Below are positions 9,612-17,584 of a DNA stretch of 48,899 nt, piece by piece. The stretch lies in NCBI GenBank assembly GCA_023091735.1, contig JALKBU010000315.1, forward strand, positions 1-48,899, in the 5' to 3' direction. Made by a program: the position numbers and the translations under genes. This stretch comes from Trichomonas tenax. Its lineage: Eukaryota > Parabasalia > Trichomonadida > Trichomonadidae. Below the pieces are notes generated by a model. It was not told the origin of the DNA, did no database searches, and was given only the letters and a program-made list of their open reading frames with translations. Every line of letters starts with the position of its first letter. The first letter of the stretch is position 1.

Positions 9612-12374
9612 TTATTTATTAAGATTATTGGTACAAAAATTAGCAAATATTTTGTATGATTCTAATGATTCAACTTTTTCTAGCTTCACAATATATTGGT
9701 TCGTTGACATTCTTTGAATTTTGTGAATGTAATTATTGACAATTGCTGTAATGTTGCTTGATCCGGTGGCAATAACAATTTCATCGAGATCTGAAGTTGC
9801 TGAAACAGGAACAAAAGTGGGGAAAGAAAATGTTTCTGCCTTTGGCTCTTCTGGCTTTTGATCAATCTTTTCAACACTTGGTTCACGAGATTTAACATCT
9901 CCAAATATGTGAGGACGTTCAACAATTCTCTCTGCATCAGGAATACTCTCAAGTTCTACTGTGGAGTTATCTGTTTCTGCTTTTTCTTCTGATTGATCGA
10001 ATTTGGGAAATTGTGCAAATGGATTTGAAAAATCATCATTTTCGGTTTTATTAGAAGATTGAAAAGCATTTTCAATTTGCTTAATCTCATCAATTTCCTC
10101 CTTATTTAGAATATCTGATTCGATAACTTCATTGTTCTTATTAAAGTCTTCTTCTTGATATATAATTTCATGTTGATCCGAGTTCCGGAGTTTAATTACT
10201 TCTGTGTCAGAATCAAATAATCCTCCGACGTTATCTGTTTCTGCTTTTTCATCATTTTTATTAATGCTATCAAAGGCATTTGCAAAAACATTGTTTGCAA
10301 ATTCAGAGAATCCCGATTTGGCTTCTCCTTGATTTTCACCTTCTTCATCTAAAGCATTTGATTGATTTGTTTGTTGGTTTGGATGTGAAGATTCAGTTTC
10401 TTCATCATAAGAACCAAAGAAACTGATATTATCTGTTTCTGCAACTTCTTGTGCATTGTTGATACCTTGGAATGCATTTGAAAAATCAACTTTTGGAAGG
10501 TCAAATTTTGGTTGCGATTGTTTCTTTTCGTAGTTCTTTGATGAGTCTAATTGCATCGGTTCTTTTGTTTCTTCTTCTTCGAAGAAACCTCCAATATTAT
10601 TAGATTTTTCTGCTTTATGTTCAATGTTTTGATTTTGTTGTCCGTTGGCATTATCGTCTGAATTTGAATCAAAGAAACCACCAATGTTATCGGTTTTTGC
10701 AATAGAACTTGAGTTCTCATTTGAAAACCCTTTTTCTTCTTTCTTATTAAAATATGGGAATGCAGAGAAAGCGTTTGCAAAATCATACTTTGGAAATTCA
10801 GTATTTTCTTGATTCAAGGATGTTTCTTCAAATTGAGGGAACTGAGAGAAAGCGAAATCTTCATTGGAGACTACTTTTCTTGGATGATTATCTTGTTCAT
10901 CATCAGCATCAAAGAATCCACCAATGTTCTTTGTTTCATTGGTGTTTGTGCTTTCATTAAACGAATCAAAGAAACCTCCAACTTTATCATTTTTTTCAGA
11001 GAATGTTGGGAACTTAATGAAAGCTGCGGGAATGAAAACTTTTGTATTTTGTTCACTTGTGCTTTCTTGAGAAATTTGATCATTTACACTTAGTTTTTCT
11101 TGAATTCTTTCTAATTTTTCATCTGATTCTCCTCTTGGGGCACTTTCAGCTTCTTCTTCATTTTCAAATTCAATTTCTCTTGAAGTCACAGTTGACAATA
11201 AAGGTTTATCGATTACCATTTGCTTTGATTCAGTATTTTCATTATCACTTTGTTGCATTTCTTCTTCAGAATGATCGTGATTATTGAACAAATTAACGAC
11301 TTCTGCTCCTTGAAATTCATCATTGTTTTCGAAGAATTCATCATCGCTATCACCAAACAATTCATTTTGATTTTGCACAATTTCATCTCTGTCATTTTGC
11401 TCATCTAATTTCATTTGTTCTTCAAATTTCCTCTGTTCTTCTAATTTTCTCTGTTCTTCTAATTTTCTTTGTTCTTCTAATTTTCTTTGTTCTTCTAATT
11501 TTCTTTGTTCTTCTAATTTCATTTGTTCTTCTAATTTTATTTGTTCATTTCTCTTCATTTCTTTCCTCTTCTTATGTTTCTGAAATTTTCTTTCATCAAT
11601 TTTTGGAGCAGAGAATTCAATCAAAACGAAATTATCAGCAGATTTAGATTCTACAGATATAAGAGGTCGACTTGTTGATGCTTTCGCACTAAAAACATCA
11701 AAATCTGGATCACTTTTAGCTAAATTTAATAAATCCGATGATTCCATTGTTTTAGACTTAGGAATCTCTGGATTTATTCCAAGTAAACCAAATACATCAC
11801 TTGAACTAGTATTTCCTTGAGAAGACGTGAAAAATAAATCTTCATTACTTGAAGTCATATTTTTGTTTGGTTTTGTAAATACATCGAAATCTGGATCAGA
11901 TGTTGTCTGACTTGGAGCTGTGTTTGTGAAGTTGATCAAAGAATCCAATGAGTTTGAATTTGATTGAGACAAATTTGCTTGTGAATTACTGAAATTTAAT
12001 AGAAAATTGGAATTAGATATAGTATTTGGTGTCCTTTGTTGAGGTTTTGGACCTTTAAACAAAGAATCAAAATTGTTCAAAATTTTTATATTTGTATTTT
12101 GCCTGTTTTGCGATATATTCGGATTTGCTGGCATATTTTGCATTATTTGATCCCGCGGAGAAGGCATAAATTGAAACCAAGAAGTAGAATTTATTGGATT
12201 TTGATGTGTGACGATTTTTTGAGGTGGATTTCCAAATATTTCTCTCGGATCCATCGACGTAGTTTGTCCTGGATTCCTTGAAAAGTAATCACTTGGCCCA
12301 AAGGGCCTTTTTTGCATGCAAAATTTGGTATGAAGGGGGTTAATTTTTATTAAAGGGGGTTTAAATGAAAACAT
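9612..12374 (-). CDS. Large low-complexity protein with NAF/GGFFD repeats and KLEEQR tract
   Basis: Up to 920 residues, not assignable to a named family. The N-terminal third is Asn/Ser-rich with two DPDFDVF motifs and many Phe-centred short motifs. A charged helical tract of about eight KLEEQR hexapeptides follows (DNA 11400-11543). The C-terminal half is built from imperfect repeats that pair an F-A/S-N-A/P-F...FPxF block with an (A)ETDNIGGFFDSD block, about six times; one copy contains NPF. The last 60 residues look like a small folded end. Phe-rich acidic motifs of this sort often bind endocytic or nuclear-transport partners; that is inference. The ATG at 12374 is the longest start, but 12317 (MQKRPFG) has an initiator-like TCATACC 13 bases upstream and may be the true start. 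The GGGGGT runs between them look non-coding. Confidence 0.75.
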   Translation of the reverse strand: MFSFKPPLIKINPLHTKFCMQKRPFGPSDYFSRNPGQTTSMDPREIFGNPPQKIVTHQNPINSTSWFQFMPSPRDQIMQNMPANPNISQNRQNTNIKILNNFDSLFKGPKPQQRTPNTISNSNFLLNFSNSQANLSQSNSNSLDSLINFTNTAPSQTTSDPDFDVFTKPNKNMTSSNEDLFFTSSQGNTSSSDVFGLLGINPEIPKSKTMESSDLLNLAKSDPDFDVFSAKASTSRPLISVESKSADNFVLIEFSAPKIDERKFQKHKKRKEMKRNEQIKLEEQMKLEEQRKLEEQRKLEEQRKLEEQRKLEEQRKFEEQMKLDEQNDRDEIVQNQNELFGDSDDEFFENNDEFQGAEVVNLFNNHDHSEEEMQQSDNENTESKQMVIDKPLLSTVTSREIEFENEEEAESAPRGESDEKLERIQEKLSVNDQISQESTSEQNTKVFIPAAFIKFPTFSEKNDKVGGFFDSFNESTNTNETKNIGGFFDADDEQDNHPRKVVSNEDFAFSQFPQFEETSLNQENTEFPKYDFANAFSAFPYFNKKEEKGFSNENSSSIAKTDNIGGFFDSNSDDNANGQQNQNIEHKAEKSNNIGGFFEEEETKEPMQLDSSKNYEKKQSQPKFDLPKVDFSNAFQGINNAQEVAETDNISFFGSYDEETESSHPNQQTNQSNALDEEGENQGEAKSGFSEFANNVFANAFDSINKNDEKAETDNVGGLFDSDTEVIKLRNSDQHEIIYQEEDFNKNNEVIESDILNKEEIDEIKQIENAFQSSNKTENDDFSNPFAQFPKFDQSEEKAETDNSTVELESIPDAERIVERPHIFGDVKSREPSVEKIDQKPEEPKAETFSFPTFVPVSATSDLDEIVIATGSSNITAIVNNYIHKIQRMSTNQYIVKLEKVESLESYKIFANFCTNNLNK
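11400..11543 (-). repeat. 18-bp tandem repeat encoding KLEEQR
   Basis: Eight consecutive 18-bp units with consensus TTCTTCTAATTTTCTTTG on the plus strand, three of them identical (11454-11507), the others differing by one to four bases. In the coding frame each unit gives Lys-Leu-Glu-Glu-Gln-Arg or a variant (MKLEEQ, KFEEQM). The identity of the central units suggests recent slippage or unequal exchange. Confidence 0.85.
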
Positions 12375-12649
12375 TTCATTTCACAATTCTAAGATTGAAA
12401 TATCTATTTATTATAATCTAGAAATGCTATATCCAAGAAATCCTATGTTATAATGAGTTTCAATTTTGTTGCACGATTAGTGATATAGGTTATTTAGTAT
12501 AGAACTTATGACAATTACTGTCTTATCGAGAGATAACATAATTATAAAAATGATGCATTTACAAATTTGTAAGAATAACTAATTAGTGAATGTTGTCAAA
12601 TACATATATAATTATAATTGCACCGTTTATATAATTTAGTTTTCATCTT
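12375..12649. other. AT-rich spacer
   Basis: 5' flank of the repetitive-protein gene. No gene or copy of the recurrent element is seen. Confidence 0.4.
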
Positions 12650-13060
12650 GAATATTCGATTTTTTTTTTGATCTCGCAATTAACATATGTAGTGAATGAC
12701 AATATGCATGGCAATCGAAAGATTTTGGCCAAAAACCTATCTTTATTGCTGTGTTTGTTCTCCCTTGAATGAACTTTTTGATTTTCATCCATTGTGCTCC
12801 GAAAATCAAACATAAAGCATGAGAAGTTTGTCCTCTGCAGGACTCCATTCTGATTTATTCAGTTCCGTTGATAAACAATAATAATTCCATCTCTTACAGC
12901 ATTGTCTTTGATTTCGATCCTTAAAATTTGATGATATCTTCTTCCAATCGATGTGTTTTGACTCATACATAAGTTCAAATCTTCTTCTTTTTCTGATTTA
13001 GATTCCTTAGGTTTTTTATTATGTTTTTCCCATTCATTTCATAATCTCACTATAGAAATA
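12650..13060 (-). pseudogene. Myb-type DNA-binding protein relic
   Basis: Reading the minus strand across frames gives a recognisable Myb repeat: EWSPAEDKLLMLYV in one frame, then LIFGAQWMKIKKFIQGRTNT in the next, then a further shift giving the conserved Arg-Phe end of helix 3. The spacing of tryptophans (W...ED..L...W..I.....R) is that of a Myb/SANT repeat. Upstream, a Lys/Glu-rich stretch and SIGRRYHQILRIEI may be the rest of the protein. Trichomonads have large Myb families that regulate transcription. At least three frame changes and a stop break this copy. It abuts the virus-like module, which may or may not be coincidence. Confidence 0.6.
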
Positions 13061-13320
13061 TTAATCGATTTCAAGAACATATCTTTAAGTTCATTTCCAT
13101 TATCACCATAAGAAAAGTAATTCTACCTCTAAGTAATTCACCATTTAATTTTATATTTACATCAAAATCTTTCTTTGTTCTAAGAAACCGTTTTTCCTTT
13201 TCTTCAGGAATTTTTTAACTCTGAATATATAACTTTCTTCTTAAATAAATATATTGAACCGGATCCTTTTAATCTAGTTTTAGGGAATGTATCTCTTTCA
13301 ATTTCAAGCCAATAAATCAT
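13050..13320 (-). pseudogene. Third gene of virus-like module, frameshifted
   Basis: It starts with ATG at 13320, six bases after the stop of the preceding minus-strand gene. The translation opens MIYWLEIERDTFPKTRLKG and continues through Lys-rich beta-type sequence, with a stop at about 13217 and frame changes near 13215 and 13105, ending around 13050. Its 3' end is not clear. I do not recognise the family. Tight spacing, AT-rich codon use and shared strand tie it to the two genes upstream on the minus strand. Confidence 0.45.
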
Positions 13321-13326
13321 ATCAAA

Positions 13327-13794
13327 TTATAATTCAGCATTATCTCTATAATACTTTAATGATGTAAATGTTGATTCATTTGCAAAATCTGTCATCATTT
13401 GTCTTAAATATGACAAACTTAAATCAGATAGTTTCATATCTTTTAATTTTTTAAATGTTTCTTCATCTACAAACACAGCATCTCCCATATCTGCTATTTT
13501 ATTAATTAAAATGCTAATCTTGGATTTAAGACCATTAATATATTGCTTAAATTTGGATTCTAAGTTTTTATCAAGATTGGTCTTTTTAGAAACAATTTTA
13601 TTATAATGTTTCATTATAAGCAGCATACTATCTTCATCATCTTCATCGATAACTTCTTTATAGATCTTATCTAGTTTTTTAATTAATAATTTACATGAAT
13701 TAATATTAATATTAGTACTGTTATTTTTATATTGGGTATATATCTTTTTATACTTGTTATATATTTTAAGATATTGATCCTATATATCAGGCAT
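13327..13794 (-). pseudogene. Helical protein of virus-like module, with one in-frame nonsense codon
   Basis: From ATG at 13794 the frame reads MPDI, then TAG, then stays open for about 150 codons to TAA at 13327. The protein is Lys/Asn/Ile-rich and helical, with an acidic DEDDED patch and a second ATG at 13626 that could start a 99-residue product. Family unknown. Its start lies one base after the stop of the upstream gene, an arrangement typical of viral or virus-like elements and not of the host genes here. The single early stop might be a recent mutation, with re-initiation downstream possible. Confidence 0.45.
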
Positions 13795-13795
13795 T

Positions 13796-14281
13796 TTAAT
13801 TAATATAAAACATTGGGATATAATCTTTTTCATATATTACTTCTAATTCAATACTTATAGGTGATTTGATTTCTATAGGTTTATCAAATTCGTCTACTAA
13901 TGTAAATTCTAAGTGATTTAATTCATAAGGTTTTATTTTGATATAGTTTCCAGGTGTTTTACTAATAATAGGTACAAATGGTAATATGAATTCTTTAATG
14001 CTATAAATTAAAGATATATATTCTAATTTCTTTTCATTAGTTATACCAGATATATTAATTATATTAGATTTAATAAATAAATTATTATCATAATTAATAA
14101 TTGGACTTGATGGTATTGTTATAATATTATTTTTTTCTAATAATGGTAAAGATGTATTATATAATCCTAATATTAATTTAGCTCTATGAGAACATTCTAA
14201 TATATTTATTATATCTCCAGATAATGGTATTTCTGTGTTAATATTAATCATATTGTAATTTACTGGATCTGCCGATTTCAA
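13796..14281 (-). CDS. Structural-type protein of virus-like module, possibly penton-like
   Basis: A 161-residue intact frame, strongly AT-rich. The sequence is beta-strand-like with PLSGDIINI near the N-terminus and, at the C-terminus, a pattern GNYIKIKPYELNHLEFTLVD then strands around pIeIksPISIELEV. That last layout (a Gly-Tyr strand, then an f-l-D-x-x-x-p-I strand and a closing hydrophobic strand) resembles the end of minor capsid (penton, single jelly-roll) proteins of Maverick/Polinton elements and relatives. This is a visual resemblance only; a structure comparison would decide. It is divergent from the plus-strand gene at 14311 with a 29-base gap. Confidence 0.45.
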   Translation of the reverse strand: MKSADPVNYNMININTEIPLSGDIINILECSHRAKLILGLYNTSLPLLEKNNIITIPSSPIINYDNNLFIKSNIINISGITNEKKLEYISLIYSIKEFILPFVPIISKTPGNYIKIKPYELNHLEFTLVDEFDKPIEIKSPISIELEVIYEKDYIPMFYIN

Positions 14282-14310
14282 ATAGAAATATATGTTTTAT
14301 TAATTTTAAA

Positions 14311-14854
14311 ATGTCAGTTGCTCCTTATTCAATTATTAGCGAAAGATCAAAGTGTTTAGTATTTGATAAATACAGATTAAGTTTTGATAATATAAGTTTA
14401 ATATTATCTGATGGTAATATATCACGAAGAATTTATATTGATAGAACATTTAATCCAAGACAAACAATAGTATATGTACCATTTATATCAAATACTGATA
14501 TTATATTTAAAGAAAGTACAATTGATGAATCCATTAGAAATCCATTAACTTATATTATTTATTTGATTAGTTTACTAAATATTAACTTTGAGTTTAATAA
14601 TATAATTAAATTCAAAAAACCTATAGAAGTATCTGGCAAAGTAATATTTTAAGTGATGAAACAAATGTAGATTTATTCACATTAGATTATTTAAATAAAT
14701 ATCATGATGAATTTAAAGGTGATAAAGTGAAAAAGGTGATACCGGACCACAAGGACATGATGGTTTAGATGGTGAAGATGGTGCTTCAGCTAGAGATTGG
14801 ATATGGGATTTAATAAATACTGGATTAACAGCTGGTTCATTTGCTGCTCTTTAA
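14311..14854 (+). pseudogene. Virus-like structural protein with collagen-like Gly-X-Y tail, frameshifted
   Basis: ATG at 14311 gives a 113-residue Ile/Asn-rich beta-type frame to 14652. A frame change near 14640 continues it as SDETNVDLFTLDYLNKYHDE, and a second near 14726 enters a short collagen-like run GDTGPQGHDGLDGEDG (with GDK-GEK split by the shift), then a Trp-containing end and TAA at 14852-14854. Gly-X-Y repeats are common in fibre and surface proteins of phages, virophages and large DNA viruses, and are unexpected in a trichomonad housekeeping gene. The two indels suggest a decayed copy. Family not identified. Confidence 0.55.
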
Positions 14855-16717
14855 GTATCACAGCTATATATCCGGCGAGAGTTTCTCAATTTATTTTAGG
14901 TAATTGATCACCAGCATGGCTTGGGCTCTCTGAAATTTCTTGAATATTATGTATGAATTATATGGAAAATCATATTTACATCGAAATATCTGATAAAGAT
15001 ATACTTTTATTTTTTACCACATTAATTTTTACTTACCTCCTGATTTCTTGCTATATTGTTGTTTCATAACTTCTTACTATCAAGTAGCGTCCCTTACAAT
15101 ATACATTGTTCTGGCGAATCATTCTTTGTTATGATGATGTTGAGTCGTATCTTTGTGTAATAGATACTCTTCATCTTGTCAAATGGTCATATAAATAGTA
15201 TGATATGTATATCAATAAGGCTTAATTAAAATTAATCAATATGAAAGTTAGATTGCAAATTACAAATTCAGGATAACGCGCAAATATGCATTAGTAAGTT
15301 CTGATGCAACTTAATTAGCATCATCTGTGTTTCATGTTTATCGCTTGTTGAATGCATTGTCATAATACTAAACCTGAAATTTTAGGGAGAAATTATAAGG
15401 TTATATATTTTGAAAAAAGTTTTATGAAGTTTGATTCGAACCTGCAACTGATAAGTGTGTTTATGCTATGACACTCTGTATTGAATTTTTGAAGTAGTTT
15501 CTTGATATATAATAATCTCCTAAGCTTGGCAGCTGACTTATTGGGCTCTCCAGTTTTTTACATGATGAATCTTATTAAGAAATTAAAGCAATTCCGAGCA
15601 GCTCTATAAATTCTCATAAAACCATGATATTCAAAGAATTCAATATCAATTATTTACAAATATAAAGTATAAATCAAAGCAAATACTAAGAAATTGCCAG
15701 TAAATATGAATACAATTTATAACTCTGCTTTTACGATGATTAAAAAGCAAAATATAATATTAAATATCATAATCAATGTAAAAGACAGTAGATAGCATCA
15801 GCATAGAGCAAGAATGTAATTGGCAATCATTTTGAATTTTGATGAAATTTCAATTTTTTTTTTCTATTGTCGGAAAAGGTTTTGCTGATAAAATGTCACA
15901 AGCTTAGCATCAGGTCCTGAACAAATTTTCCAATATATTTGTAAATCAGAAGTGAACTTTTCTCGCTTAACTTGGAATAGACCATCAACAAAAAGTGAGA
16001 AATAAGGTTAGTTCACTGTCACTTAAAAATAGACTGAATTTTCCAAACATAAAATTTTCATAAAATAAAAATATTCACTAGCATAAAATCATTAATTTTT
16101 CACAAATTTTCATAAAATTTTCATTAAACTTTCATAAATTTTACATAAAATATTCATACATTTTGTTCCTCATATATCTCTATACATTTTCATTAACGTG
16201 CTGACGATCATATACATTCAATATTCAAAGAAACCGCCACTTTTTCATTTCGCGATTTTAGTTTTCATTCAATTTTTCAATACTCCACATCTCAATTTTC
16301 CTCATTAATTCCGCTCCAGTCGGTAATAAAATCTCTAAGATTTTTCACCTTTGTGGTGCTTGGGGTAAATGTTAAAAGTCATAGGTGAGAATGTGTTTAT
16401 TTTGGAATTGGTGATTATCATCTACGAAGTGATCTTTTTAAGGTCTGCTGTTGTAAATGGTTTTTGTGGAGGGAGAGGAACCGAGAAAAGACCCCTACAC
16501 TCAAAAATTTTAAGCAGACTTGAAGAACACACTTCATATACTACTACTGGTGCTCGTACGAACCTATGGACATTGAAGCGTTGCGAGTGTGGATTTGTCC
16601 TGTTAACGATCGCCAAAAAAAATCTAAAAATTCAAAAAACTAATTTGTTATGGTAGATAAATTAAAATCTTTATTTGTTGTCAAAAATCTAGTTTTTGAA
16701 AATTTGTCAAATTTTTA
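14855..16717. other. Spacer between virus-like module and cyclin gene
   Basis: No gene supported. It contains a tRNA B-box-like word on the minus strand (GGTTCGAATC, 15442-15433) without a foldable tRNA, and a low-complexity run of TTTTCATAAAA words at 16046-16200. An ATG-initiated 95-codon frame at 16369-16656 has no family resemblance and overlaps an opposite frame; it could be chance. Confidence 0.45.
16046..16200. repeat. Low-complexity TTTTCATAAAA repeats
   Basis: About ten imperfect copies of (T)TTTCATAAAA/TTTTCATTAA occur here, unevenly spaced. They lie 520-670 bases before the cyclin ATG. They differ from the TTTTGTCAYGTAAA element and may be simple AT-rich expansion. Confidence 0.5.
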
Positions 16718-17584
16718 ATGATTAATCTTTTGCAGGAAGCGAGCGAGCCTTTGAATCTGTTCCATTTCGGGAAATGGATAAACGATTCGAAGATTGTGAA
16801 TGACACGAGTGATTCCGAAAATGGCGAAGAAGAAGATTCAGTTGATACAATTCAAATCGCTAGCTGCAACAATATGGAGGATTCCCCAATAATATACGAG
16901 AACGCTATGGTCATAGAGTACAAAAAACAAGAAAGTCTTCACAAATTCAAGAATAACGCGCTACCGGAAATAGATAGAGACTTATTAACCAACTGGATCT
17001 TGTTTACTTCCATCTCCTTGTCTCTTTCTCACCACACTGTGGCTATAGCTTCGAAAATTTTTGATTATGTTATCGACATTTTTCCGTTAGATCGCAACGA
17101 ACTCAAAATTTATGCGGCCACTGCAATATTTATCGCAAGTAAACTCGAGGAAGAAGATACGAATGACGTTTGCGAACAACTTTCTTCCTTAATAGGGGAC
17201 CCTTCAAAAACATTAATAGTCAAAACAGAACTTAAAATACTTAAATTCCTGAATTGGGACGCGAGATTCATTACACCATTCATGTATCTTGAGCATTTCA
17301 TCGCTCATAAAACATCCAAAGATTCTCATGTTTTGACTTTAAAGCTCAAACAGTTATCAAAAGCAATTACATACTCATTTATGCTAAACCACACATCGAT
17401 GCAATTCACAAGTTTCGAGACTGCATGTAATATATTCGAACTATGCTTGTATTACACACAGTTAAGTCACATACAGCCGGACAACGAGTGTGCACGGCAT
17501 ATTCTCCAATCGCTGACTATTGCTTTTGACGAAAATGGGGCTTTACGCTCAAGATTTCCATATTTAGTTTCAATATTCAATTAA
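16718..17584 (+). CDS. Cyclin (A/B-like cyclin box)
   Basis: A 288-residue protein with an acidic, Ser/Asp/Glu-rich N-terminus (1-80) and a cyclin box over about residues 85-200: the helix RDLLTNWILFTSISLSLSH, then FPLDRNELKIYAATAIFIAS followed by KLEEE, the hallmark helix-3 sequence of cyclins (LQLxxxTaxxIAxKyEE). A second five-helix fold appears to follow (about 200-285). Cyclins activate CDKs; the exact class cannot be called, and no destruction box is obvious. ATG at 16718 is preceded by GTCAAATTTTTA, with an initiator-like TCA about 10 bases upstream. TTTTGCAG just after the start resembles a splice acceptor, but no trichomonad-type branch/acceptor or donor accompanies it. Confidence 0.85.
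   Translation: MINLLQEASEPLNLFHFGKWINDSKIVNDTSDSENGEEEDSVDTIQIASCNNMEDSPIIYENAMVIEYKKQESLHKFKNNALPEIDRDLLTNWILFTSISLSLSHHTVAIASKIFDYVIDIFPLDRNELKIYAATAIFIASKLEEEDTNDVCEQLSSLIGDPSKTLIVKTELKILKFLNWDARFITPFMYLEHFIAHKTSKDSHVLTLKLKQLSKAITYSFMLNHTSMQFTSFETACNIFELCLYYTQLSHIQPDNECARHILQSLTIAFDENGALRSRFPYLVSIFN

Larger units (their letters stand above)
13050..14854. mobile_element. Compact virus-like module (Maverick/Polinton-like fragment suspected)
   Basis: Three minus-strand frames separated by one and six bases, and one divergent plus-strand frame 29 bases away, form a block of much higher AT content and tighter packing than any host gene in the window. The contents look structural (penton-like, helical, collagen-tailed). 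No integrase, polymerase B, ATPase or protease is present, and I find no terminal inverted repeats or target duplications, so this is at most a fragment. Mavericks are abundant in trichomonads, which makes them the leading explanation; another DNA-virus insertion is possible. Confidence 0.5.

Noticed and set aside
13050..14854. Terminal inverted repeats or target-site duplication bounding the virus-like block
   Set aside because: I looked at the flanks and saw no convincing match, so the block is reported only as a fragment.
15433..15490. Possible tRNA on the minus strand (GGTTCGAATC)
   Set aside because: The T, D and acceptor stems do not pair; only the B-box word is present.
16369..16656. 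95-codon ATG frame upstream of the cyclin
   Set aside because: It overlaps an opposite-strand frame, has no motif and ends in AT-rich sequence; there is no splice signal linking it to the cyclin.
16725..16740. Splice acceptor (TTTTGCAG) near the cyclin start
   Set aside because: It lacks the ACTAAC-type branch/acceptor block and the GTAYGT donor expected in trichomonads; the frame is open through it.
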